A DNA stretch of 64,000 bases from Manis javanica (Eukaryota > Chordata > Mammalia > Pholidota > Manidae). The stretch's first letter is position 1. Each line of letters opens with the position of its first letter. The translations under genes were made by a program, and so were the position numbers. The stretch is taken from assembly GCF_040802235.1 (NCBI RefSeq), contig NC_133160.1, forward strand, positions 95,624,660 through 95,688,659, read 5' to 3'. Below the pieces are notes generated by a model, which was not told the origin of the DNA, did not search any database, and saw nothing but the letters and a program-made list of their open reading frames with translations. Of the stretch, positions 32,801-45,750 are shown piece by piece.

Positions 32801-35800
32801 CTGTCGACACTTAACCTCTTTTGTAGCTTTCAGGGGCAAAGTATCAGATGACATGACATGGGTCATTTGTTGGAAGAATTGTGAGGATGTTTTTATCTTA
32901 GAATTTAATGTATTCTCTAAAATTGCTAGCTAAGAATACCTCTATTGTAGTAATTTGTGAAGCACTCTGAGAGTGAAGGCATAAAGATTGGAATATCAGA
33001 GTCCACTAGCAAGTTTTAAAGATTAAAAGGTCTCTTAGTGAGGACAAGAACATACAGTGTAAGACATGGGAGAATATTGTCTGTGTGTAAAGAAACAACA
33101 AATGAGGTAGCTCCCCCAAATCAAAAAGACTATAAAGATTCAAGCTAGACTCTGATCCTGCTTGTGAATTCTGGCCCTGCTTCTCTCTTGCTGTCCCTGG
33201 CTTCCCTCCCAAATCAGGCATAATGAAGGGCTACCGTGATCCTCTTAAATTCATCAGAGTGGGTTAAACAGGCCAGACTTTGATTAAGAAACTTTTCAAT
33301 TTTCAGTTGCATAACCAGTTAAGTAATCGTCCAATTGATTGGTTTTGTATGTACATAAATATTTACCTTTTTTAATAAATTGGAAGTCACCATGAATCAG
33401 ATTGTCATTCTGAAATGTTGTGAATGAAAGTCTTAGTTTCCCTTTAGCTCTTTCTCAGACCTCTCAGAGGTCTATCAGAGAGAGGCTGCTGAGCCTCCTC
33501 CTCCCTGCCATGGGTACTACTGCTGAGCCAGAGCTGCCGTGACCATGTACCACAGTCCTGGGAGAGACATGCGGAGAGTGCTCTTCAGAGATCTGTGCTT
33601 GATGCTATTGGCCAGCTCTGCATTGGTTGTTCCCAAAGCAAAAAATTGTGTGACTTCACACATCTGAGTTAGGATTAGAGATACTGCTGCCAAGTCACAG
33701 TGCACAGTCAAGGGCCTTCAGCTGATGCTTAAGGAAGCCTGTGTCAGGATGCGGGAGGTGGTACTGATTCGGATTACCACATCAAAGAGGTGAAGTGCTC
33801 CCTCCCAACACGCCACACCCATTCAGGTGTGTTTTTGCTTAAAAGAAATTGACTGGCAGTGAAGACTGGAAATACAGAAGGGAAACTTTCTGGGATAAGG
33901 TAGAAAAAAAAAAATCCACACTCTGGAACAGAAAAGAAAAAAAGCATTTAAATCAATGACATAAAAAAAAATTGGGATGAAGAAAATCATAAGATATTAA
34001 AGTGGAGAAATAAACAATGAAAAAATTTAGAAAAATACACAATATAACAGACAAAATAATTCTGTAAACTTAAATATTTCTGTAATTCAGTTTCTTCCTA
34101 TTTCTGCCTTTTGTATTTTAACTAAATTTGAAGTATTTCTAATGATAGCCAATTTAGTATTTTCACTGACAACTTAAGTTCTTGGCTAAACTTCCTAGAG
34201 CTATTTATGTCCATTTTCCCTCACCTGCCTATAAAAATACATCACGGGAATATTTTTAACAGCAAAGTCTGTATGAGAGAGTCTACTTTTGGACCTGTCA
34301 GATAGTTGTGGCTGCTTCTAACTAGCCTCATTTGTAAGCTCTTGTTTGTGGTTTCTTTCCCCCTCAGTTGGTGTCATTTTTATTTTTTAAAATGTAGTAG
34401 TTTATTCACTAAAACTTCGCTTTACATAATTTCATACCATTGCAGGCATTTTGACTGCAGTGACCCTGAGATGGGATCCGCTTTCTCTTTGATACAAACC
34501 AAAGCTGCTGCTATGTACTTTTTCTTCAAACTTCAGCACAGTTTATAATACGAAAGGGAGAGCAAAAAAAAAAAAAAAAGAAATATGACCTTACCTTTTT
34601 TATATAATGAGCTATGGGGGGAGGGGTGTTTTTGAGAGTTTTTAGAATACCACTCTACCTCTAAACAGGAATATCCTCACAGTATACCAATCAGAAATGG
34701 CAAATAAGTTTCCCTGCATGTGCTGATCAATTCTCATAGCTCAGTTGTTAGTAGCTGACTTGGAGAATCATACTGAGAAGAGTTCAGAGGTTTAGTTCAG
34801 GCTCAGCAAAAAAAAAAAAAAAAGTGTTGTAATATTAAATTCTTCAATAATTGTTTCAAACAACCCACATAAGTGGATTTAGAAGAATTGTGATTCCATT
34901 TGGCAAGAAGAAATGTTCTAGCCAGTAAGCAGGCAGAGATGCATACCTCCATCCACAAAACAGTACTCTTTTGGATAAATAAACTCATTTTTTAAAAAGT
35001 TAAAGGCCTCTAAGACCTTTGGAAAAGCTGTTATATTGGTCATTCATAACTTAATGGTCATTAATTAATTTAACTCCTAGGTGATATCAGTTGAGCTGTG
35101 GGAATGAAACGGAACTTGATTATGGGAGAAGAGATGAAGGAGTGGTAATCTGTGGGCAGGTGACACTAGGAGGCTTCCTAAAACAAAATTATTTTGAGAG
35201 ACTTTGACTTTCTAGGTTGCTAATGTCTTATCTAGGTCACCATGAAAATATCAAACAGACCAGGCCTTGGTTTGACACCTGCTAAGCATTATTTATGTCT
35301 TAAGACTGACATCAAACCATCTGTAACCATTCTATTTATAAGTTTCCTGAGCACCCTTCTTAGTTTCCAGCTATAAACTGTAGTAGTGCTCTTGGCACTT
35401 AGCTGATAGACTTGCCTGAAAATACAGTTCTCTGAATTAACATTAGACTTCTCTTTCAATGACTCTATGTGCTTTCATCTATAATTCTAGGAGAGTGGAA
35501 ATTGTAAAGGACAGATTGTATGTAATTTTGCATAAATTGCTTAATCTTTCTGGACCTCAGAAAGTGAAGGTTAACTTAGATCAGCATTTCCCAGCTTGTG
35601 GGCCTCAAATTCCAGAAGGTCCCATCTACTGCCAATGTCCCACAAAGGCATGTGCAAGTCAGAATTGTCTGAGCACCCCAGCGTGTGTCAAAGACTGTGG
35701 AGTCATGAGGTTCCAAAGAGGACTTTCGCAAAGGGCGAGAAACACCAGCATGAGTTACAGACATGCTTCTCTCTCTCTCTGTTATATTTGACTCATAGAC

Positions 35801-36689
35801 TCTTCACATTTCACAAGAGTAAAAACATTTGACAAGAGTTAAACATAATCACTTCTATTTTGTAGTAAAATAAGCTTGAGGTGAAGAAAATATAATCGAT
35901 TTCCTCCATGTTATAATATGATGGAAAAGCTTCTTAATGCTGTTTTAAGTGTTTTCTTCAGTTTAGTACCGTATAGGATCTTTACTATACTTGATACTTT
36001 TCCCTGATAATATTAAACAGGGATGTCTGTGTGATTGTGTATCTGACTAAATTAAATTGTTGTCCTTTGGTTGATAAATTCCAATGAGAAGTGGAAGCAG
36101 AATGCACAGTGTGACTTTTGTAGAAGTTGAACTTTGACCTTCCCCAGAACTGAGTGGCAGAGCTTTGCGGTCAGCTAACGTGAGCTGTGGCATCTTGGCT
36201 CCCTGCGGAGCTGCATGATGCCAGAAACTCTTTAAATAGTGCCAGGAGATATTTCACCTATGATATCAAAACTCACAGGACATTTTAAGCTAAGAATGCA
36301 GGTGACGTCCTCAGTAGGACACCAAAGAAAGTCACTCAGGTCAAATAGACAAAATGTGTTTGGAACCGATGTCTTTGAGAGATCAAACTTCCATTGATAT
36401 CCCAAAAATTTTAACTTGGTAAGTCTTCACAGGAAGAACATGTGCAGGTAGCTACAGACAAACTTAAGTGTGGTGTGTCATCAAAAGCCAGCAACTCTGG
36501 CATTAATTAATATGCAGAGAAATGCATATTTTCCATCTCTAAGAGTTCGTGAGGTTTAGAAGTAAAAATATGACCAGAAAATACAACGTTTCTATCTTAA
36601 GACTGGAGGTTTGGTGAGATGGTACATAAATTCAATGATTCTCTTATTTCAGACTCCACACCTTAGGCTGTAGGTATTGGGCAGACTAT
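29835..36689. other. Long unassigned non-coding stretch
   Basis: No gene is supported. Slightly GC-richer blocks lie at about 30190-30760, 33470-33850 and 36120-36250; they could be old LTRs or conserved non-coding DNA, but I recognise none. Two A-runs, at about 34563-34580 and 34808-34823, have no retrocopy beside them that I can identify. A short segment near 35580-35700, starting 'cagcatttcccagcttgtgg', resembles the end of a MER-type hAT element, weakly. Confidence 0.5.
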
Positions 36690-36975
36690 GGGTTCACTTC
36701 AAGGGATCCATGAACTCGCTTAGGCAAAGAGCCTAAACTACTGACTGACTAAATGATATATTTTGTATATTTGCATTGTTGTTTTTTAAATGGGTGCTAC
36801 TGTGGCTGATACAAAATTAATTCATTAAAATGTATCACTGATGCAGTATTTTTTATTGTGATATATAATTTACTGATCTTAAGAGTTTAAGAATTATTAC
36901 ATGGGAGTCTGGGAAATTTTGCTTGTAAAGGGCCTTCACCTTGAAAATGTTGGGAACCAGTGTCTCAATGGCCTT
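36690..36975. repeat. Possible MER-type hAT (Charlie-like) remnant
   Basis: A 'cttcaagggatccatgaact' segment and a terminal 'aatgttgggaaccagtgtct' segment recall non-autonomous hAT elements, which often end in tgggaaccactg. I see no clear terminal inverted repeat or 8 bp duplication, so this is tentative. Confidence 0.25.
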
Positions 36976-37420
36976 CAGGTGGCATGTGGCAGGCCATGGA
37001 GAGCTGTCTGTGGCAAAGGAGGCTCTCTTGCTGCAGCTACCTGTGTATTAGGATAAAGGGCAAAGTGTGCCTAGAGAAGTAATCTTAAGTAGACTTCCAG
37101 AAGCCATGGACTGAATCTTATTTGTAAGAATAGTGCTTGATGTGTGAAATGGTTTCTCTCCGGAATCCAAGGTATCAACTTATTTCTGAGTTACTGGACC
37201 AAAATAACAATAAAAAAAACCCCAACAGATTCTAAATTTTTCATTCAATTTCCCACTTCTATACCTCTAAATTACTGGGATTTCAAAGTTAGTGAAACTA
37301 CATGACAGATATTTGCTGTGAAAGGAAGGATATTATCAACTATTAGGTGGGAGAAATACTTAAGCAGCTATAGGAAGTTATTCTTAAGTGAGACTTTGGT
37401 TATAGGAAGTGAGGGGGCTA

Positions 37421-37434
37421 CCGCCCCCTAGTGG
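37421..37434 (-). promoter_or_regulatory. CTCF-like motif beside a CT microsatellite
   Basis: The minus strand reads CCACTAGGGGGCGG, a near-exact CTCF core. It is outside any repeat I recognise and directly beside the (CT)n run at 37436. Occupancy cannot be judged from sequence. Confidence 0.55.
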
Positions 37435-37435
37435 T

Positions 37436-37438
37436 CCT

Positions 37439-37481
<43 letters not shown>

Positions 37482-37482
37482 T
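37436..37482. repeat. (CT)n microsatellite
   Basis: Two CT runs are separated by a single slip (tctcctct), with about 23 dinucleotides in total. It is likely to be length-variable. Confidence 0.95.
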
Positions 37483-39305
37483 CCTCCTCACCCCACCTCA
37501 AGTGCCTTAGACATGTCCAGGTTTAATTTCCTCTAATTTAGACTATCTAAAAAAAAAATTGCCATCTATTGCTTATCTCATATTCATATCCCAAAAGTCT
37601 TTATGCTCTTTTTTGGAAGGTACACATTCATATATGTTTTTATATATTGGTGGGCATTGATTGTCACTCTCAAAGACTTTTACATTTAACAAAAAATATT
37701 TGTTGACTATCTGTTTTGAAACAACCCATATGCAATTCTTCTACTTCTACAAAAGAAGTAGAAGAGTTTTCTTTCCCTTGAAGAAACTTTTAACATAGGT
37801 GAGGATATGTATAAACATGAAATTTATGTTAATAGTATTATTTACTAGAAAACCAATTTTTTGATCTTACATGCTTGACTTGATTGTCATTGAGATGATT
37901 ATCAGTGTTTAACAAATTTTTTAAGAAGAAAGTTATGCTAGGTGAGTTAAATAAGATAGGTATAGGTGTGTGTGATGGGGGAGGGTAGAGAGGGCACCGG
38001 AGGATATCCTTGTCTTAGCTGTGTCCCTTATGTACACCTGTCCTTAAACTGTACTATTTGTCTGTTGCAGTGCTTATAAGAAGAGGAAAGGCTGCTGGCC
38101 ATTCCAATTGTTCTCATCCCTTTTCCAGGTAATTAGAAAGACATTCAGGACTAATTGTTATCATAATGGCCACATGTAGTAGTGAGTACATAATCTTCTA
38201 CACAAGTGTCCTGATTCCTTGCTCTCTAGGGATAAAGTTGTATATTAAGAACAGGAATAGAAGTTTTACAATGGTTTCTTTGGCCATATTCAGTAATTAT
38301 CATGATGCAAGTATAAGAACATAATTTGTACTAAATATTGCATTTGATTGTGGACCCCCACACTGTGGGACAGATAATACTGATACTGAAATGCTGATAA
38401 TACTGAGAAAAAGACACTTACAGATTTAAAAATATCCCTAAAGATTTGTAAAAATTACCCATGTCTAGAATGACTCTCTTTTAAATTTAAATAGGCATAA
38501 AAAAATTTTTAAAAATAAAAAAATGTTTTTGGAGCATAACAAGTAAAAATATTTTCAAGTAAATTGATTAGAAGATAGCCTGAGTTTGAATGCCCTCATG
38601 TAACATTTCTGAGGAATTAGTTGATTGGATAGGATAATTATGAATTGCTCATGTGATACCACAGGAAAAATATCTAATGTAGACATTGACTGCATTAATA
38701 TAAGTATGATAGTAGATTAATACTGTACTCTGTCCTATTCAGGCACACGTGAGATATTGTGCTCTATTCAGGGTATCAGAGTTTAAAGATACCAACAAAT
38801 CACAGAGTGTTCAGATGAAAGAAATGTTGGAAGCTAAATGGAGAAAAGCTAAACAAGCTGGAGCAATTACTCCTAAAATACTGAAGTAGTGATAGTTCAG
38901 CTCTTTCACATATACCTAAGACTGTGATGTAAAAGGAAAGGGAATGGGACAGGAAACAGTGAGTCTAAATCAATAGTTTGAAAATTCTACTGTTTTCTAT
39001 AGAAAATATAGCTCAAATTTGTACCTTTCTTCTCATTTAATATGGCTTTTAGATTTTTCCTAATGTCTTCATTCTAAATGTTTACCTTAATTTGGATTAT
39101 TGCAATAAATGTCTTGTTTTTACTGCACACCTCTGAACTAACTTATTTTAATGCTGTTCCTTAATGATTCTTCTTAAAGTATTGTTGTCATAGAGCCACA
39201 ACAATTCTAAACTGTGGCTGACCTTTATATACCACCATTCCTAATTTATGCTGACTTTACTTATTTAATCTTATTTTCTACTATTCCTGATGGACCATCT
39301 ACTCA
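37483..39305. other. Unassigned non-coding stretch
   Basis: No gene or named repeat is seen. It is AT-rich with short A-rich patches (e.g. 38490-38530). Confidence 0.55.
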
Positions 39306-39552
39306 AGTTAGATTTTGATTACTCGTTCGATTTCGTTGCTGGTAATTAGTCTGTTCAGATTTTCTGTTTCTTTCTGGGTCAGCCTTGGAAGGTTGTATTT
39401 TTCTAGAAAGTTGTCCATTTCTTCTAGATTATCCAGTTTGTTAGCATATAATTTTTCATAGTATTCTCTTATAATTCTTTGTATTTCTGTGGGATCTGTA
39501 GTGATTTTTCTTTTCTCATTTCTGATTCTGTTTATGTGAGTAGACTCTTTTT
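39306..39552 (-). mobile_element. Internal L1 ORF2 fragment
   Basis: This matches the linker between endonuclease and RT of L1-B ORF2 (about 25670-25910), for example 'ggaaggttgtatttttctag' and 'aagttgtccatttcttctag'. Both ends are lost, so it is an isolated internal piece, probably left by deletions. Confidence 0.85.
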
Positions 39553-42344
39553 TCCATGAAATTTTTCTTTTCTAAAATCATCAGGATTTTAGATAATGCT
39601 AGATGTGAAACTGATATTGTGTAGACAATTTGATTAAAATTTTCCTCTAATAATTTGTTTTATTGGTACCATAAGGATGAGATTACTGATCTTTACACAC
39701 AATGATATTACCTACATTTTCTAATTTTAGGTAGGGTAAAGTTTTTAAAAATACAGAATTCATTATATGTGTAATATTGGATAGACCTTAGATTTTAAAA
39801 AACACTACAAAATGAATGATACTGAGATGAATTGGCAAGATCTGAATGTGGACTGTATATTAGAGAATAGTAATTTATCAATGTAAAATTTCCTAGATTT
39901 TGTTATTATATTATGGTTATACAAAACAAGGAGTCTGAAAAAATATTGGTACTAAACATACCACATATAAATTAATAAATATGTTAGTAAATAATTAAGT
40001 AATTTTGTAAATATTAGTAAATAATTAGTAGCAAACTGAATTTACTATTAATAAGAATATATAGAGAAATGAGAACAGGGAGGAGAGAGAGAGAAAAGAG
40101 ATTACAGGGCACAGCAAAATGCTAAGAATCTAGTAAATCTTAAGTGAAGGGTAAAAAGGATTCATTATACTGTTTTTGTACCTTCTTTCTATATTTGGAA
40201 TTTTTGTTCAAAATCAAAAGTAAGAAAAAAAGAAGTAAAAGCCATAATCACCAGGTAATTTAAACATTTTAACTTATAAAAAATGAAGGCCACTGTTGTT
40301 TACAATAGAAGGTCTGTTAGGCACTAAGAATGAGCTGTCCATTCTCTGTTACCTCCACTGTCATCATTCATTATCCTAAGGAATTGGTTCTTTAGTCCAT
40401 TTTGAAGGAAAAGCAGGAAGTGTTCAGTGAATGCTGCAAATTGAGTGGCCAGAAATATACTTGGGAATCTTCAGGCTTATTAAATCTTCTACTACATGCA
40501 AAATTTACAAGTAGATACTAAGAACAAATAATTTCCAACATTATTGCTAAAATTAGTGTAGCACTGACCTGCTATTCCACTCTAAGAACATGTCTCACTA
40601 CAGTGAGGAGCTATTTTGCAATTAATAAATAATAAAAGAGGAGAGAGATTGCCCTGCAATATTTTTCTTTGGGTCAGAGACCCAGAACTGAAATTTAAAA
40701 ACCATTCAGTGATTTCCTAAATGTTCAGAGGACTTTTCTTGGCAGACTAAGCTATAGGATTCTCATGAATTTAGCACAGCGACTTCAGCTAAAATTTGCC
40801 TGAAACTCCTTGACTTCTTTATTATTATATATGCGTACAACTATTTTCTGGGAAAACTGGGATGCCACAGACCACTTTGAGATATTTACTATTTCAGGGA
40901 AATTTTTTAAGGTTGGAACTTTAATCATTAATTACAAGATATTTAAAATCATGTTTCATTAAAACATATAACTAAAACAAGCAAAATTCTGAAATTAAAC
41001 TCTAAATATTTAGTTCCAAATGCTGTACAAAGGTGAATACTTACTTTAGGCATTTTCGGCATTGATTTCAACATTTTTTGTAAAGTATTGATTTTGTTAA
41101 AAAGTATAGATAAAAATAGTGAACTAATTTTATGTTTATGATAGCTTTGACTCAGTTAAAAAGACTGGCCTATTTTCTAGATATTCTTGAATAAAAGCAT
41201 TGAATTCAAATACAGGAATGTTAAACTTAGCTGCGGTTGACACTATTTAGGGATAAGAGATAAACAGCCTGTAACAAAATTATTGGGTAAATGAAGATCA
41301 AAGAGAAAATTCTGGTTGAAATAAAACTTTGAAAGTGTGCTATGCTTTCCATTGCTGAGGGGTAATGTGGCCACAGGCAACATAAAATCTTCCTCTTCCT
41401 TCTGTCTACGCAGGGTGCTAATTGCAAAGGCAAATAGCCCTTGAGTGCAGGAGTCGTTACTCAGCATCAGGTAACAAAACCATGATGGGAACACAGCTGC
41501 AGAACTCTCAGCATAGACAGGTCCAAAGCAAGAGGCTCTAGTAAGAGGAGCAAAGAGTAACACAAATTTCTTCATCTGGAGTTTTTAAATACTTATCCTG
41601 TATTGAACTGGGGTAGAAGGGAAAATATGTTTCTCTTGAAATGCTCAAAAACTTCCTGTATACTTTTGTGATTTCTCCCCCCTTGTATAAATGGTCATGG
41701 TAACCATACTTATTATTTAAAAAACTTATTAGTCTTTCTGACTGAGCCCAGACACCACACACTTAACCGTCCCTGGTTCAGCTCCATTCCTTAGCCTCCA
41801 TCCTGCCACTGGTTGGAAGGGATGAGGCATGTCCTGGTGTTTTCCTATTTATAGAACAGAGGCAATGATCAGAAATGACAGATGGAGCTTATGTTAGCTA
41901 GGGTTTAAGTGCAAGTCTTAAACTCTAAGCTTGTGTGTGAATTTAGAGAATGAGAAGTGGCTCTTTATTAACTTGCCCTTATCCTTTTCTAATTGATTTC
42001 TATGAATGAACTATATGTATGCTTAGGAACTGGCAAAGACAAACTCTCTTATCTACTAAATGAGAACTTCTCATTAACATAAACTGCTAAATAAATAAAG
42101 GATAGTACATCCATATCTGTTATTTGGGGAGCTGGTCCCCCTGCCCCCCACCTCCATCCTGAAGTGTTAATTGTTAAGCTTTAATATTTTAAATTTACTT
42201 AAGAAAAAAGGCAATCCATTATCATGTTTGAATTAGTTCCTATCTTACTGGGCTTAGAATACCATCTTTAAGTGAGAAAAATATAGGCTATATTCATCTC
42301 AATTGATTACAGATTTTTAAAAGGTCAGGTCGGGCTCTGGATTA
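39553..42344. other. Unassigned AT-rich stretch
   Basis: Nothing recognised. It includes a simple-sequence patch near 39960-40040 with repeated taaataatta-type motifs. A 110 aa minus-strand open frame at 41243-41575 has no features I can link to a family. Confidence 0.55.
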
Positions 42345-43245
42345 TGCTATTCATTCATTCATATAATAAATAATTATTGAGTATGTGCCATATGCCAGGA
42401 ATTTACTGGAGATGTAAGAGTAAAAAAGTCACAGTCCTCACACCTATGGGTTTGGTATCCTATGAGGGATATAACCTAGTATATAGAACAATTATAATAC
42501 AGCCCTGTGAAATATACTAAGTTCTAGGATGAAATTAAGTACAAGGTGCTATGAAAATCCATACAACTAACTCTTTGGAACAAAGGTATTTTCCAGAGAA
42601 AGTAGTGTCTGAGCTAAGAACTAAAGGACATGTAGGCACAAGGAGCTGAAGACCAGAATCGGAAGAGGGAAGAGGGGGCAACGGAAAGGTAGAAAAGCAT
42701 TTCAATGAGAGGCACCAGCATGAACAAGACCAAGGTTAGAGACAGCATGAGGTGAAATTAGATACTGGGGTGGAGTGCGAAGAAATGAGGTTGGTGATTT
42801 AATTATTAAAGGCAATTCCCATCCTTGTTAGGATTTAGAGTTTTACCTTGAATATAATGAGCAGTCTTTGTAGATTTTTAAAGTAGGGGCAAACTATAAA
42901 AATCACTCTATCTGCACTTGGAAATGGGTAATAGTAGGGAAATACTGTTAAGAATACAGTTAAGAAGCTATTGCAATGATTCCAGCAAGAATGATGATTA
43001 AAATCAAGGGATGGAGAGAAGCTAGCAAATTTGGGAAAGATTTAGGAGGTGGACTCTAAAAGACATTGTAATTATTTGGATATAGAAAGAGAGAAAAAGA
43101 GAGAGAATAAATGGTGGTGCTCACAGTTCTTCACAGGGCAACTGGTGGACAGTGGAGATCTTAACAGTTATATATGTGGTATGGAGTCCGAGAGAGAAAT
43201 TCAGTTTTCAGAAAGAGATTTGAATGTCATCAGCATATAGACTGT
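42345..43245 (+). repeat. Ancient interspersed repeat (family not named), copy 2
   Basis: This has the same layout as 15165-15960: a ttcattcattca start, a 'tatgtgccatatgccagg' segment, a 'aaggtgctatgaaaat' segment, a 'agcaagaatgatgat' segment, and an end with 'tttgaatgtcatcagcatat'. The end is more complete here than in copy 1. Confidence 0.55.
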
Positions 43246-43719
43246 AATTAAAATCTTGAAGATGCATGAAACTACCTGGAATACATGTAGGTAAAAAGGA
43301 GACCTGAAGCATAACTACGAGAAGAAGACCAGCATAAAAAGAATCAGCTGAGCAAGGTAAACCTGCAAAACAAACTGAAATGGAATGCCTGAAGAAACAT
43401 GAGGAAAACCCGGGGCCGATGGTGTCAAGGACGCCAACAGAAGGCAGTGTCAGTAATGTCAGTATCATGTGGGTTTCAGTAATGTGGACACCAAAGAGTA
43501 TCTTCCTGCTTATTAATGGCCCATGCCTTGAACACATCACTTCCCCAGCCTTGCAGTACCTTCCCTTTCTCCTTTGGGCAACCCATTTTCCTTCCCTCTC
43601 CAGATCTCAAATTGTAATCAGAGACACACATATGTTTAACTGTTACGTAAGCGTTTAGTTTGGTTCTAGAACAGAGGAAAACAACTTTGTGTAGAGTAAT
43701 AGAGTTATTAGGCTAATTA

Positions 43720-43935
43720 TTTAGAACTGAAATTTTGGACTCAAACAGAAGTAGGTTTGAATATTGTTACACATTTAGTAGCTATGTGACATTGGGTAAG
43801 CATCTTAAGTTCTTAAGCTCAGTTTTCTAGCCTGAAAATTGGAGATAATAATAATATGTACCTTTAGTATTTTTATAAAAATTAAATGTGATAATTCATG
43901 TAAAGTGATTAATATATTCATTAAATAGATACTTC
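43720..43935 (+). repeat. MIR SINE
   Basis: The MIR body is visible: 'gtaggtttgaatattg', 'tagctatgtgacattgggta', 'ctcagttttctagcctgaaa', 'ttggagataataataatatg', and 'attaaatgtgataattcatg'. Confidence 0.85.
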
Positions 43936-44049
43936 TTAATAATATAATTGGCTCCATTAACACATTATAACCAAATGAACTAAATATCAAGTAATCTGGT
44001 AATTCTTGCTATCGTGATTTTGTTTTATAAAAACCACAAAAAATACTGG

Positions 44050-45750
44050 TGGGAAAATCAATAAGGAAACAGCAGATTTGCACAATACTATCGACTAAAT
44101 GGACTTAATAGACATGTATAGAACATTTCAGCCAATAGCAACAGAGTACACATTCTTTCCCAGTGCACATGGAATATTCACCAGGATAGATAATATGTCA
44201 GGACTCAAAACAAGTCAACATATTTAAGAAGATTGAGATCAAATCAAGTATCTTTTCTTATCATAATAGTATATAACTAAAAACCAATAGTATATAAAAA
44301 ATCAACTCAAAATGGGGTTAGAGACTTAAATATAAAACCTGAAACCATGTAAGTATTAGAAGAAAACAGGAAACAAGTTTCTTGACCTTGGTTTAGGCAG
44401 TGATTTTTTTGGATATGACTTCAAACTTACAGTCTACAAAAGCAAGAATAGACAAATGGGATTGCATCAAACTAAAAAGCTTCTACACAACAATATAGTG
44501 AAAAGACAGTCTATAGATGGGAGAAAATACTTGCAAATCATACAACTCATATAGTTGGTTAATATCTAAAATTTATAAAAACCCAAACAACTCAATAGCA
44601 AGAAAAGAAATAATCCAATTAAAGAACAGGCAAATGACTGGAGTAGACATTTCTCAAAAGAAGACATACAAATGCCAAGAGATGTATGTAGTGGTTGTCA
44701 GCATCACTAAACATCAGGGACATGCAAATCAAAACCACCATGAGACATCACTCATACCTGTTAGGATGTCTATTATTGAAAAGACAAGAGATAGCAAAGC
44801 TGGCAAGGATGTAGAGAAAAGGAAACTCTTGTGGCACTGTTTGTAGGAATGTGAATTGATACAGCCATTACGGAAAACAGTATGGAAATTTCTAAAAAAA
44901 AGTGAAACTAGAACTGCCTTATGATCCAGCAATCCCATTTCTGGGCTTATACCCAAAGGAAATGAAGAAATGTCTGTAGTTCTATGTTTATTGCAAAAGT
45001 TTCAGCAAGAAATAAAATAAAAATCTACCATAATACCCCACCCTTTGAGAGATAATCAGACTTAATAATTTGGCATTTTTTCCTAGTCTTTTCTTTTGTG
45101 TGTGTGTGTGTGTGTGTATGTGTAAACATGCATACATACAGAAAAGAACATTTTGCATTTAGTTCACGACAACCAAGATATGAAAACAATCCAATTGTCC
45201 ATTGATGGATGAAAGGATAAAGAAGATGTGGTATATAAATACAAGGGAATATTATTCATCCATGAGGAAGAGGTAAATCCTGCCTTTTGTGAAAACATGT
45301 ATGAATCTGGAGGACATTATACTAAGTGAAATAAGTCAGACAAAGAGTGACAAATGCTGTATGATCTCACTTGTATGTGGAATGTAAAAAAAAGAATTAA
45401 ACTCATAGAAGCAGAGAATAAATTGGTGGTTACCAGGGGCTGAGGGGGAGGAGAAGTAGGGAAAATGAGAACCTATTGGTCAAAGGATATAAAGTTGTAG
45501 TTATGTGGGATGAATAAATCTAGAGATTAATGTACAAACATGATGACTATGCTTAATAATATTCTATTGAACACTGAAAACATGCTAAAAGTAAATTTCA
45601 GGTGAACTTATCACACACAAAAATGTTAACCATGTGAGGAGATGATAATTAACTTGACTGTAGTAATCATTTCAGTATGTATATGTACATCAAATCATGT
45701 TATGCACCTTAAACATATAAAATTATGTTAAAAATACATTACTAAATTTT
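44050..45750 (+). mobile_element. Old L1 fragment with internal deletion and insert
   Basis: Plus-strand pieces run in ORF2 order: endonuclease region (44100-44230, with 'gtacacattctttcccagtg'), then a jump to the C-terminal region (44310-44950, with 'ctgggcttatacccaaagga') and the 3' end (45165-45750). Most of the RT is missing. At about 44995-45163 the L1 sequence between 'tttattgca' and 'acaaccaagatatgaaaaca' is interrupted by ~165 bp that includes a TG run. Confidence 0.75.
45097..45120. repeat. (TG)n microsatellite
   Basis: This is a TG run of about 11 units inside the insert in the old L1. Confidence 0.9.

Noticed and set aside
35459..35832. Cysteine-bearing plus-strand frame of 110 codons
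   Set aside because: The cysteines are not regularly spaced, an alternate frame is equally open, and part of the DNA may be an old MER-type repeat.
37436..37482. CT run considered as a SINE tail
   Set aside because: No tRNA-like head or A-rich tail lies next to it.
41227..41575. Overlapping minus-strand frames of 68 and 110 codons
   Set aside because: No domain, signal or family resemblance. Overlapping frames in AT-rich DNA of this length are expected by chance.
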